Below, piece after piece: positions 1 through 9,530 of a DNA stretch of 64,000 bases. How positions within the stretch are numbered: the first letter of the stretch is position 1; each line of letters opens with the position of its first letter. The translations under genes and the position numbers were made by a program. Under the pieces are notes generated by a model, which saw nothing but the letters and a program-made list of their open reading frames with translations, was not told the DNA's origin and did no database searches. This DNA is from Acidobacteriota bacterium (GTDB taxonomy: Bacteria; Acidobacteriota; Terriglobia; Terriglobales; Acidobacteriaceae): assembly GCA_021790995.1 (NCBI GenBank), contig JAJYFA010000004.1:1-64000 (forward strand), read 5' to 3'.

Positions 1-2
1 CC

Positions 3-296
3 ATCTTCTGCTTCAACGACATTGCGGCGATGGGCGCCATTCGCGCCATTCGCGATGCCGGTCTCGACGTGCCAGGCGACATCTCGGTGGTGGGCTTTGA
101 CGACATCACCTCCGCGGCGTTTTCGGCCCCATCGCTCACCACCGTGCATCAGCCGCTCTTCGAGATGGGTCAGAAGGGCGCACAGCTCCTGCTGGAGCGA
201 ATCGCCAACCCAAAGAAGCAGTTTCCTGCCGAAATCGAAATGATCCCGGAGCTGGTTGTGCGGGAATCGACAGGACCGGCAAAAGCCCGGCCGTGA
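3..296 (+). CDS. LacI-family transcriptional regulator, C-terminal fragment (truncated by window start)
   Basis: Frame open from the window edge; IFCFNDIAAMGAIRAIRDAGLDVPGDISVVGFDDI...LTTVHQPLFEMGQKGAQLLLERI is typical of a LacI effector domain. Confidence 0.85.
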   Translation: MFCFNDIAAMGAIRAIRDAGLDVPGDISVVGFDDITSAAFSAPSLTTVHQPLFEMGQKGAQLLLERIANPKKQFPAEIEMIPELVVRESTGPAKARP

Positions 297-535
297 AAAT
301 GATGGCTCGGGATTGGAGCGAGCGAAACCGGCCCGTACATCGATGACCTGAGAACCACTCCGCATCCCGCGCCGCCGTCTACTGCGCGGAATGAAAAGGC
401 GCGGGCTTCGCTCTGCCCTTCAGGTCTCGACATGGCTGGACGATGCTTCGGTCTTCTGCCAAAAATGCCTCAAGTGACAAGCCCGCTCACGCAAAGCCGC
501 TCTCTCGCACAGAAACGTTCACCCGTGGGATCGGC

Positions 536-1222
536 TCATCTTGCGATAATGGAATACTCCGTACACAACAGCCGCGCAGGCGGTTCGTCTTCCACGATCT
601 CCGGGTAACGAGGAAGCGGGTCTTTGAAGTGGTTGTCCGCGTCATCGTCATTGACCGAGGAAACCTCGCCAATTAAGCCGTCACCTTCCACCGCATAGAA
701 CATGTGATAGAGATATGGCGTTAAGGTGATGGATTCGCCGGAGCCAAGAGTGACGATTGTTCCGGCTTCGACCGTGCGTCGAATTCCATCGCAGACCACG
801 GAAACAGGCGTCTGCGCGAATCCACCATCTTCATCGGAGTTATAGAGCTGCACAGCCAGGCGTCCAGCCCGCATTCCACCTCTGTTAATGATGTCTTCAG
901 TCTTTCGCGCGTGATAATGGAATGGCGTAACCTGACCTTGCCGCACAAACATTATCTTTTCGGCATATGTCTTCGATGCCCCTTGGCCAGCCGGAAATCC
1001 GTTACGCAGCGTAAAGAGTGTGAGACCAATCGATTTGAACTCTCCGGAGTTGAAGTCTGTAACATCCCACCCCAGCCGGCTTGCAAGCAGTTCACTCACT
1101 TCGCTGCCGCACCTGGACCAGTCCCGTGGCGTCCAATCGGCAAACGGCGGCAGAATAAAGTGATTCCGCGCAAAGAAGTCGCGCGCTTCTGCAATGTACT
1201 GGTTAATCGCGGATCTTTTCAT
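536..1222 (-). CDS. D-lyxose ketol-isomerase family protein
   Basis: 228 aa cupin-like protein; VTPFHYHARKTEDIINRGG and LTPYLYHMFYAVEGDGLIGEVSSVNDDDADN resemble the D-lyxose isomerase family. Confidence 0.75.
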   Translation of the reverse strand: MKRSAINQYIAEARDFFARNHFILPPFADWTPRDWSRCGSEVSELLASRLGWDVTDFNSGEFKSIGLTLFTLRNGFPAGQGASKTYAEKIMFVRQGQVTPFHYHARKTEDIINRGGMRAGRLAVQLYNSDEDGGFAQTPVSVVCDGIRRTVEAGTIVTLGSGESITLTPYLYHMFYAVEGDGLIGEVSSVNDDDADNHFKDPLPRYPEIVEDEPPARLLCTEYSIIAR

Positions 1223-1846
1223 CGCACCTTGTTCCTTTCAAACAGTCGCACGTCGTGAACTTGCCAGCGCAGGGCCTCGCTCTCATGTCGGATGCGCAAC
1301 GCAAACTGAACGGGCTCTTGCTGCTCTTGAGAACTGCGTTCTCGCAATACCGGAACCCACTTGCCCATCATTCTAGAAACAGCTTCAGCAAGCTCAAATG
1401 GAAAATTCGCAATTCCTTGAGTGTTTCATTCGCCAAAACGAAGACATCAAGATCGATCCAGCTCAGAGCTTACGCAAACTGCGCTGCCCGCTTGTCCACG
1501 CGCGCAGAGATCGGGCGATTGATCCGCGCGCAACAACACAATCGCTCTTTAAATCACGTAGATTTCAGCAAGACACAAGCCCGCCAGATTTCACAAGGCG
1601 AACCCTGGGCGCGGGTATACTAGAGAGAAACGCGCCTGCGAGCGGTCAAAAGCGTATTGGGGCAACATCTGCAAGTTGACGCCGCCATGGTGACCGGGCA
1701 GGTTGGCGTCTTTCATGCGCGGTAGACCGGCGAAACCGGCGGTGGCCTGATGAAAGCAGACGAAGCCGCGAATCTGCCCCAGCGCAGCAAGTTATTTGCC
1801 CGGGGATCTCCCTTGGACACCCGGCTATTCCCGGGAAAGGACGAAC

Positions 1847-3733
1847 ATGGGAACACTGCTGGAGTCCATCAACTCTCCCGCCGATGTTAAGCGCCTGAGC
1901 CCTGTGCAACTCGTCGAACTGGCCCAGGAGATTCGCGACTTCCTCATCCAATCTCTCGCCAGAACAGGCGGCCACCTCGGCCCCAATCTCGGCGTGGTTG
2001 AACTCACTCTGGCTCTCCATGCGGTCTTCAACACGCCCGAGGACAAGATCCTCTTCGACGTCAGCCACCAGGCCTACATCCACAAGATTCTCACCGGGCG
2101 CCGCGAGCGGTTTGAGACCATCCGCCAGCCGGGTGGCCTGAATGGCTTCATGCTGCGCACGGAGAGCGAACACGACTGCTACGGAGCAGGCCACGCCGGA
2201 ACCGCGCTCTCGGCCGCGCTCGGAATGGCCGTGGCGCGCGACCTTGCTGGAGGGCGCGAGAACATCGTTGCCGTCGCCGGCGACGCCGCCTTCACCAACG
2301 GCATCACCTTCGAGGCGCTGAACAACATCGCCGCGCAAACCAAACGCATGATCGTTGTGCTCAACGACAACGAGTGGTCCATCGATCGCAACGTCGGCGC
2401 CATCGCCCGTTACTTCCATCGCATCGTCACCAACGAACGCTACCAGTACCTGCACGACAGGGCCACACGCCTGATCGAGCGATTCGGCGGCAAAACCGCA
2501 GTGAAGGTTGTGCGCCGCGCCGAAGAGGCCGCCAAAAGCATGTTGTGGCCCTCCATCCTCTTCGAGGAGTTCGGCCTCGACTATTATGGCCCCATCGACG
2601 GCCATAACATTCCGCTGCTGATCGAGACCTTCAAATTTCTCAAGGCCCTCGATCACCCGGTACTGCTGCACATCCTGACGCAAAAGGGACGCGGCTTCCA
2701 GCCGGCGCTCGACGGGCAAAAAAAATTCCACGGCCTGGGGCCTTACGATCCCGAGACGGGCCACACACCCAACGGCTTGACCACCTACGCCGAGGTCTTC
2801 GCCAAAACGCTCGCCGATCTTGCCAATCAAGACGCGCGCATCGTCGCAATCACAGCGGCCATGCCGAACGGTACAGGACTCGATCACTTCCGGCCGCAAC
2901 ACCCCACACGCTACTTCGACGTTGGCATCGCCGAAGAACACGCTGTTGTGTTCGCCGCCGGCATGGCCACGCGCGGCTTCCGCCCCGTGTGCGCCATCTA
3001 TTCCACGTTTTTGCAGCGCGCCTTCGATCCTGTCGTGCACGACGTGTGCCTGCAAAAGCTGCCTGTTCTTTTCTGCATGGATCGCGCGGGCCTCTCTGGC
3101 GACGACGGCCCCACGCATCACGGCCTCTTCGACATCGCCTACCTGCGCGGCATTCCCGAGATCGTGCTCATGTCGCCAAAAGATGAAGACGAATTGGCCG
3201 ACATGATGAAGACCGCGATTGAACTGCAGTCGCCGAGCGCCATCCGCTATCCGCGGGGCGCGGTCGTTGGTGTTCCGCGCAAGCCAGAGCCGCAGACAAT
3301 TCCCCTGGGAAAAGCTGAGGTGCTTATCGACGGTTCTGACGTCGCCATTCTCGGTCTCGGCCCCATGACCTCGCTTGCGAAGGAGTTGGCCGCGACACTC
3401 ACGCGCGACGGCTACTCCGCCGCGGTCATCAATCCCCGCTTCGTCAAGCCGCTTGATCGAGAATTGCTGGATCGCTATGCCAAACGTGTGGCCGCCTTTG
3501 TTACCTTCGAAGATCATGTAAAGATGGGCGGCTTCGGCACCGCTGTAGTCGAAGCGCTCGAAGAGATGGACCTCGCGATTCCCGTGGTGCGCATCGGCTG
3601 GCCGGATCGGTTCATCGAGCACGGCAAGGTCGACGAACTCCGCGCACGCTACGGCCTCACCGCAGAAGCAGCATACGCACAGGTGCTGCCGCTGCTTAAA
3701 GGCCGCCGCCGCGCAACAATGGTGGCAAGCTGA
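1847..3733 (+). CDS. dxs: 1-deoxy-D-xylulose-5-phosphate synthase
   Basis: DVSHQAYIHKILTGR, NDNEWSI, YYGPIDGHN, FDVGIAEEHAV, DRAGLSGDDGPTHHGLFD; ATG at 1847 preferred over 1796. Confidence 0.88.
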   Translation: MGTLLESINSPADVKRLSPVQLVELAQEIRDFLIQSLARTGGHLGPNLGVVELTLALHAVFNTPEDKILFDVSHQAYIHKILTGRRERFETIRQPGGLNGFMLRTESEHDCYGAGHAGTALSAALGMAVARDLAGGRENIVAVAGDAAFTNGITFEALNNIAAQTKRMIVVLNDNEWSIDRNVGAIARYFHRIVTNERYQYLHDRATRLIERFGGKTAVKVVRRAEEAAKSMLWPSILFEEFGLDYYGPIDGHNIPLLIETFKFLKALDHPVLLHILTQKGRGFQPALDGQKKFHGLGPYDPETGHTPNGLTTYAEVFAKTLADLANQDARIVAITAAMPNGTGLDHFRPQHPTRYFDVGIAEEHAVVFAAGMATRGFRPVCAIYSTFLQRAFDPVVHDVCLQKLPVLFCMDRAGLSGDDGPTHHGLFDIAYLRGIPEIVLMSPKDEDELADMMKTAIELQSPSAIRYPRGAVVGVPRKPEPQTIPLGKAEVLIDGSDVAILGLGPMTSLAKELAATLTRDGYSAAVINPRFVKPLDRELLDRYAKRVAAFVTFEDHVKMGGFGTAVVEALEEMDLAIPVVRIGWPDRFIEHGKVDELRARYGLTAEAAYAQVLPLLKGRRRATMVAS

Positions 3734-3989
3734 AAATGGCGGATCGCCACGATGCGAGAAACCGCGTCAGACCGAATTGACGATGCGAATGGTATATAGT
3801 CTCTTTATCTTTTGGGCTCCACGCCGGCGTCCCCGGCCCATCGGCGATAAAACCGCCAACTCGTCAGCCTGCAACGTACGGCGCTGCAGTCGCCAGCACG
3901 CTGCTTTTGTCCTGCAAAGTACCCTCCACAACTTGAAGTCCCGTTTCTTTCGATTCCTCCATCAATTTCTCCAACCCTCTCCGAACGAA

Positions 3990-5471
3990 ATGCATGTACC
4001 CATTCGCAGCCGCTCCAGCTTCGCTAACCCCGCTTGCTTCTTTCTAGTCTGCGCAATGGCCTTCAGCTCCATTACTGCCTACTCACAGGGCGCGCAGGCC
4101 ACGCCGCTGGTTTTGGCTGGCGGTACGGTCATTGATGTTTCCAACTGGGGGAATTCGGCGCGCGACATTGCCAACGCTATCGTCGTCATCCAGGGCAACA
4201 AAATCACTGCGGTTGGCCTTGCCGGCCAGGTCCCCGTGCCCAAAGGCGCGCGCATCGTCGACTGCACAGGCAAATATCTCGTTCCCGGTCTCATCGATGG
4301 CTACGCCGGCATGAACTCGCAGGCTCAGGCCAACGCCAACCTTTATATGGGCGTCACCACGGTGGTTGCGCGCGCCGACAATCAGCGCGGTTTTATCGAT
4401 CGCGACGCCCGCCCCACGCCCCACATCTATCCCGTCGACAGCATCGGCGTAACCGACAACTGGAGCCTGCTGGCGCGGCAGCCCGAGTGGGTTTCAAAGC
4501 TGCGCGAAGGCCCGCATACCACGGAACTGAGCCCGCAGGATACGGCGCGTCAGATGGCCGATACTGCGCGGCTGGGAACGCGTGTGCTCCTGCTGTCGTC
4601 TCACGTCACTGCCGCCAATTCCCAGTGGATCATCGCCCGCGCGCACCAGATGGGCCTCATCACCTACGGTATCTTTGCCGCTACGCCGTATCGTGTCGGA
4701 GTCGAAGCGGGCGTGGACGCCCTGCCGCGGATGGACCGCTACATTCTCGGCTCCATCCCCGATGAGCTCCAGCAACCGCTCAGCGACGATCCAGACGGCT
4801 CCGCTACCGCCACCGCATATGACTACGCTGAGCACGTTTCGCCCACCGACCGGCGCCTGCAAAACTACGCCCGGATTCTTGCCGCGCACCACTCCGCGCT
4901 GATGCCGGCCCTCAGCCTGTACTACGCCAATCTGCCGGAGCATCGTAACCTGTGGAAAGAGCCAGCCGCGGCGCTTCTCGATCCCAGCCGCATGTATCGT
5001 CCTACAAATCCCGCCACAGGGAGCATGGATTATCCGCTCCCAAGCTGGTCCCATCACCTGCCCGCAACAGCGCAGCGGTGGATGGAGGAGAACCTCCAGA
5101 AGAAAGCCGCAACTTCGGCCCTTCGACTTTGGCGCATCAATGAAACCATCTTTGCCGATATGCCGCACTACCTGGCAGCATCGGGCGCCGACGTGATGGG
5201 TACAATGCCCGGCATCTCGTTGCAAACCGAACTGGAACTCCTCGTGCGCATGGGACTTTCACCACGCGAGGCCCTGGCTGCTGCCACCAATAATTATGCG
5301 CTGCAGTTTGGCTGGAACGAGCTTGGCCTCATCGCCGCCGGCCGCCGCGCCGATATCCTCGTCCTCGACGCCGATCCCACTGCCAACATCTGGAACGTGC
5401 ACCGCATCTCCTCCATCGTCCTCGATGGCGAAATCCTCGGCCGCCAGGCCCTTCTAAATACAAGAAAATAG
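3990..5471 (+). CDS. exported amidohydrolase-fold protein, probable pseudoenzyme
   Basis: LVPGLIDG and AAGRRADILVLDADPTANIWNV show the amidohydrolase scaffold; metal-ligand motifs are absent; internal ATG at 3990 precedes a signal peptide. Confidence 0.75.
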   Translation: MHVPIRSRSSFANPACFFLVCAMAFSSITAYSQGAQATPLVLAGGTVIDVSNWGNSARDIANAIVVIQGNKITAVGLAGQVPVPKGARIVDCTGKYLVPGLIDGYAGMNSQAQANANLYMGVTTVVARADNQRGFIDRDARPTPHIYPVDSIGVTDNWSLLARQPEWVSKLREGPHTTELSPQDTARQMADTARLGTRVLLLSSHVTAANSQWIIARAHQMGLITYGIFAATPYRVGVEAGVDALPRMDRYILGSIPDELQQPLSDDPDGSATATAYDYAEHVSPTDRRLQNYARILAAHHSALMPALSLYYANLPEHRNLWKEPAAALLDPSRMYRPTNPATGSMDYPLPSWSHHLPATAQRWMEENLQKKAATSALRLWRINETIFADMPHYLAASGADVMGTMPGISLQTELELLVRMGLSPREALAAATNNYALQFGWNELGLIAAGRRADILVLDADPTANIWNVHRISSIVLDGEILGRQALLNTRK

Positions 5472-5859
5472 GCACGGCGCTGCTTTTGAAATGGCAAGAT
5501 TTCAATCCGGCCGATAAAGCCTGCAGAATGAGTGGAGCTTCAGCCGCAGAGCCATGCATTCGGCAATTTTCCGCACTTCGTTAGCCATTGCTCGTCCTTG
5601 CCCCACGATCTTCGTTGTTCCCTGAACTTCTTCCACGCCGATTCACCTCCCTACCCTTGCCTGTCTCCATCCCGTCAGAGCTACTTTCGTAGCCTCTGAG
5701 GCCGTCCCTTTCAAGACAAATATCTGCTTCTCACTGCTATTTTTTCCCCGGCACACAACCCAAATTTCCGACCGCAACAATTTTGCACAGTAAAACGCCA
5801 TTCCTTATGTAAAATTATTTCAACACTGACCATCCGAGAATTCATTGGAGTTTCACGCG

Positions 5860-8376
5860 ATGCCAAATCCTCTATCTGATCGCGTCTGCCAACCGGCACT
5901 GGCGGTCACTTTTGTCCTTGCCCTGGTTGCAGGCTGTTCCAGCTCTGGCTCTGGCAGCTCGACAACTCCCGCGCCTACGGTTGGCTCTCTCAGCATCACC
6001 AGTTCTCTCAGCTTTCAGACTTCCACCACCGCGGCCAGCAACGCGCAGGTCGCCACCGTTACCAACACCGGCCAAAGCTCTGTACAGATCGCATCAATCG
6101 GCATCGGCGGCGCCAATGCGGCCGACTTCTCCGAGAGCAGCAACTGCATCGGCACGCTGGCCCCTGGGGCCTCCTGCCAAGTGAACGTGACGTTTGATTC
6201 GACCACTGCCGGAAGCTTTTCCGCCGAGCTTGCGGTGAACAGCAGCACAACGCTCACGGCTCCCGCACAGACCAGCCTCACCGGAACGGCCACGGCACCC
6301 AACTCCCCCATCTCCATCAACACCACCGACGCCACCGACTGGAAGATCTCAAATAGCGCCCTCAACATCGACTTCGACACCACGGCCGGCAACATCTTCA
6401 GCATGACCCCAACCGGGTCTACCGATCAGCTTGTCGATACCACCACTCTCGGCGGCAATGGGCGCCCCAAAGGCTTCTATATGGACAATGCGGGCTTGGG
6501 CAGCGCCACGGGAACGCCCGGCTACGCAAATGTCGCGGCCAGCGGCAAGATGCCCGCCTACATTGACTGGTGGATCACGTATCCCTCCAGCGCCGCCAAT
6601 GCCTATACCTACACCGAGCATTGGGTTCTCGTTGCCAACGACCCCGGCATTCACGTCTACTTCGTCGCCAATCACGCTGCCACCGACATCGCCGGCAGCA
6701 TCGGCCAGGTGCAGTGGGCCTTCCGTGGCTCGCTCAGTGAATTCACTACCACCTACTCGGTCGATCCCTCGGTGAACAGCCCCGGCGTCACCACCGTACC
6801 GCTGCCGCCAGCCAGCGACGACTTCTCCACCGACCCCGGCCGCCAAGTGCAGGACGCGACAGTCGACCTCCACGGACTCACGCTGCCCAGCGGCTTCACG
6901 CGTCAGTTCTACACCAAATACGATTACGCCGGTTATGAGTATTTACACCGCGCCCATGGTGTCTACGGCGCCACCTATGGCATGTGGACCGTTTTGCCCA
7001 GATCCGAATCGCTTGCCGGCGGACCAACCAAGCAGGATCTCTACTTCACCGGAAATCTGTTGATGATCGAGGCCTATTCGAACCATCTCGACAACCAGAT
7101 GACGCTGGCCACGCCTGCCGGCGCCGCCAGTTCGCGCCTCTTCGGCCCGTTCTACATCCGCTTCAATAAGCTGGGCAGCACGGGCGCCTCCGGCAGCACC
7201 CTCTCCACCGCCGCCGATCTCTACGCCGATGCTCTCCAGGCCGGCGCCGGCTTCGGCAGCTTCTACGACAACGAGTCGCAACTGCTCAGCGCCGGCTACA
7301 TCCCCTCGAGCGGACGAGGCGCCGTCAGCGTGCAAATCAACGGCGTCACCGGCATCGGCTCAACCGCAACCAAATCCGCCTGGGCCGTGCTCAGCGATTC
7401 GGGCAAAAACTTCCAGCTATCAAGTGCCGGCGCCGAGTACTGGGCCGACATCTCCTCGACCGGCTCAGCCACCTTCAACAACGTCATCCCTGGCACCTAT
7501 CGTCTCTCCGTCTTTGTGCTCGGCCAGTTCGGCGAGCTTCGCATCGACGGCATCACCGTAAAAGCCGGCGCCACCACCACCGTTCCCACAGAGACCTTTG
7601 TGCCCGAAAACTTCGGCGCCATGGTCTTCGCCATCGGCACTCCCGACCGCTCCTCGCACGAATTTCTCCACGGCCACGACAGCAACGGCTTCGATGATAA
7701 GGAATATTGGGGCGCGTGGAATTACTGGCAGGACTACGCCGCCAACAAGGGCGCGGTCGTTTACAACGCTACCGCCGGCCCCGCTGGCCCGGCCACCAAC
7801 GACCTCAACCAGTGGAACGATAACCACTGGGGCGTCTTCAATCCCGGTCTATACGACGCCACGAACGACACCACGGACAACTACACGCACACCATCCCCA
7901 GCTACGTGGCCGCGCTTTCCGGCGCCAGCGGTGTCAACGGCGTGAGCACACGCACCCCCGTCTGGATCGTCCATTTCGCAACGCCCGGCAACGCCTCCAG
8001 CTACGCCTACACCGTGCTCTCAGTCGGCCTCGCCTGCGACTACGGCTCTTACGTCGTCACCCTCAACGGCACGCAGCGCACCTGGGCCTATCGAACCGCC
8101 GTTGCCTCAGACTGTGCAGTACGCAGCGGACTCTCCGGTTACTACCAGTGGATCGCCTTCGAATTTCCCGCCAGCGATCTGATGCCTGCGGGAGCCGACA
8201 ACGTGCTGACCATCGGCGTCAGTCAGACCTACGGCGCTATGGATGACGCATTGCGCCTCGAACTCACCAACACATCAGCTGCACCTTCGACAACAGGCTG
8301 GAACGACTACGAGTACGTCAGCACCTCCAGCAGCGGCGACAACGTGCCGGCCAATGACGCTGCTTCCAACCCGTAG
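5860..8376 (+). CDS. rhamnogalacturonan lyase-like (PL4-type) lipoprotein with N-terminal choice-of-anchor/ASH domain
   Basis: Lipobox LVAGC; ADFSESSNCIGTLAPGASCQVNVTF (choice-of-anchor D type); then PL4-like sequence with a carbohydrate-binding C-terminus. Confidence 0.7.
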   Translation: MPNPLSDRVCQPALAVTFVLALVAGCSSSGSGSSTTPAPTVGSLSITSSLSFQTSTTAASNAQVATVTNTGQSSVQIASIGIGGANAADFSESSNCIGTLAPGASCQVNVTFDSTTAGSFSAELAVNSSTTLTAPAQTSLTGTATAPNSPISINTTDATDWKISNSALNIDFDTTAGNIFSMTPTGSTDQLVDTTTLGGNGRPKGFYMDNAGLGSATGTPGYANVAASGKMPAYIDWWITYPSSAANAYTYTEHWVLVANDPGIHVYFVANHAATDIAGSIGQVQWAFRGSLSEFTTTYSVDPSVNSPGVTTVPLPPASDDFSTDPGRQVQDATVDLHGLTLPSGFTRQFYTKYDYAGYEYLHRAHGVYGATYGMWTVLPRSESLAGGPTKQDLYFTGNLLMIEAYSNHLDNQMTLATPAGAASSRLFGPFYIRFNKLGSTGASGSTLSTAADLYADALQAGAGFGSFYDNESQLLSAGYIPSSGRGAVSVQINGVTGIGSTATKSAWAVLSDSGKNFQLSSAGAEYWADISSTGSATFNNVIPGTYRLSVFVLGQFGELRIDGITVKAGATTTVPTETFVPENFGAMVFAIGTPDRSSHEFLHGHDSNGFDDKEYWGAWNYWQDYAANKGAVVYNATAGPAGPATNDLNQWNDNHWGVFNPGLYDATNDTTDNYTHTIPSYVAALSGASGVNGVSTRTPVWIVHFATPGNASSYAYTVLSVGLACDYGSYVVTLNGTQRTWAYRTAVASDCAVRSGLSGYYQWIAFEFPASDLMPAGADNVLTIGVSQTYGAMDDALRLELTNTSAAPSTTGWNDYEYVSTSSSGDNVPANDAASNP

Positions 8377-8670
8377 CCGCCACTGGCCCGGCAAGAAATA
8401 CTGCTCCCGTGCTCCATCCTTTTTCCGCGCCCCTTGCGGAACAGGGTGAGAGACCACGCGACCATTTATCTGCCAGAACAACAGGCCCGTACAACAGCCC
8501 ACAAAGACTTTGCCTCTCAGAGCTTCCCGTCTGCGACGTTACGTCGCTTTCTCCCCGCGAGTTAAGCCGGCAAGATTCGAAACAGAATCTCTTTCATTAA
8601 AGAAATGCTGAGTTTATTATGAAGATAAGCGGCTATAAGTATATTTATATCAATGTATTTACTTAATTTC

Positions 8671-8700
8671 TTGACAGACTTAAATAAACTGATTCATAAT
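8671..8700 (+). promoter_or_regulatory. sigma70-like promoter
   Basis: TTGACA (8671-8676), 18-bp spacer, CATAAT (8695-8700), in an AT-rich patch 35 bp before an ATG with AAGGAG. Confidence 0.55.
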
Positions 8701-8735
8701 TGTGATGGTCACTATATTCGCTAAGGAGATTTCTG

Positions 8736-9125
8736 ATGCGCAATCTACTCGTAGCCAGCTTTCTACTCTCCTCTCTTTGTCTTCCAGTAGCGGTCAAAGC
8801 CAGCACGCCTGCCGACGATATGACCGCCCCAACCCCCATCCGCGTTAGCACCGGCGTCACCGCTCCGGTTCTCGTCAGTTCCCCCGTGATCACCCTCCCC
8901 GATACCATCACGTTTGACCTCATTCCGCAGAGCGCCCAGGTCGAGCTATCGATGACCATCGACGAAAAGGGACATCCCGAAAACATCAAGGTGGTCAAGT
9001 CGTTCAACCCGTTCGTCGACGGGCGCGTGGTTGATGCTGTTAGCAACTTCCATTTTCATCCCAGCACGATTGACCATAAGCCCACCGCTGTGAATATGGA
9101 CCTGACCGTTACGGTCACCCACTAA
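8736..9125 (+). CDS. small secreted TonB C-terminal-like protein
   Basis: Signal peptide; VELSMTIDEKGHPENIKVVKSFNPFVDGRVVDAVSNFHFHPSTIDHKPTAVNMDLTVTV resembles a TonB C-terminal domain. Confidence 0.65.
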   Translation: MRNLLVASFLLSSLCLPVAVKASTPADDMTAPTPIRVSTGVTAPVLVSSPVITLPDTITFDLIPQSAQVELSMTIDEKGHPENIKVVKSFNPFVDGRVVDAVSNFHFHPSTIDHKPTAVNMDLTVTVTH

Positions 9126-9154
9126 TCTGCTTCTCTGCCCTGTCCTCCGAACCG

Positions 9155-9187
9155 TGGGATGCTGTGCCTGCCGGGCATAGCATCCCA
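9155..9187 (+). terminator. stem-loop downstream of the TonB_C-like gene
   Basis: TGGGATGCT...AGCATCCCA 9-bp perfect stem; no strong T-tract. Confidence 0.45.
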
Positions 9188-9253
9188 TCCACACGACAGT
9201 GCAGTCGGCAGTGCATGACTTTCTTCTCGCCGTGTATTTAGGCGCAGTTGCTA

Positions 9254-9519
9254 GGGCCTGTCATCAAATTCTCAGGGCGATAGCGACGGGAGCCGATTTT
9301 TTCGAGTTCCAGGAGCGAGGAGTGAACTGTAATGGGTTACTGGAACGACGAGCGACAACGAAATCGGAAAAAACGGCCCCGTCCCTTCGGGTTGCGGCAA
9401 AAATCGGGCCATACTTCGTTGTCGTCCTCGCCTTGGAATCACCAAAGCCTTCGTCCTCCGCCGCGTCTGGCCCGATTTTCGCTCGCAACGCTACGCCCTG
9501 AGAATTTGATGACAGGCCC
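9254..9519. mobile_element. MITE-like non-autonomous element (266 bp) with about 29-bp terminal inverted repeats and TA target duplication
   Basis: Left end GGGCCTGTCATCAAATTCTCAGGGCG; right end CGCCCTGAGAATTTGATGACAGGCCC; flanked by TA at 9252-9253 and 9520-9521; no transposase ORF. Confidence 0.75.
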
Positions 9520-9530
9520 TAAGCCGCTAC

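Noticed and set aside
536-1222. Assigning the lyxose-isomerase-family protein as the missing sulfosugar isomerase
   Set aside because: It is about 55 kb from the sulfolactate genes and nothing specific supports the link
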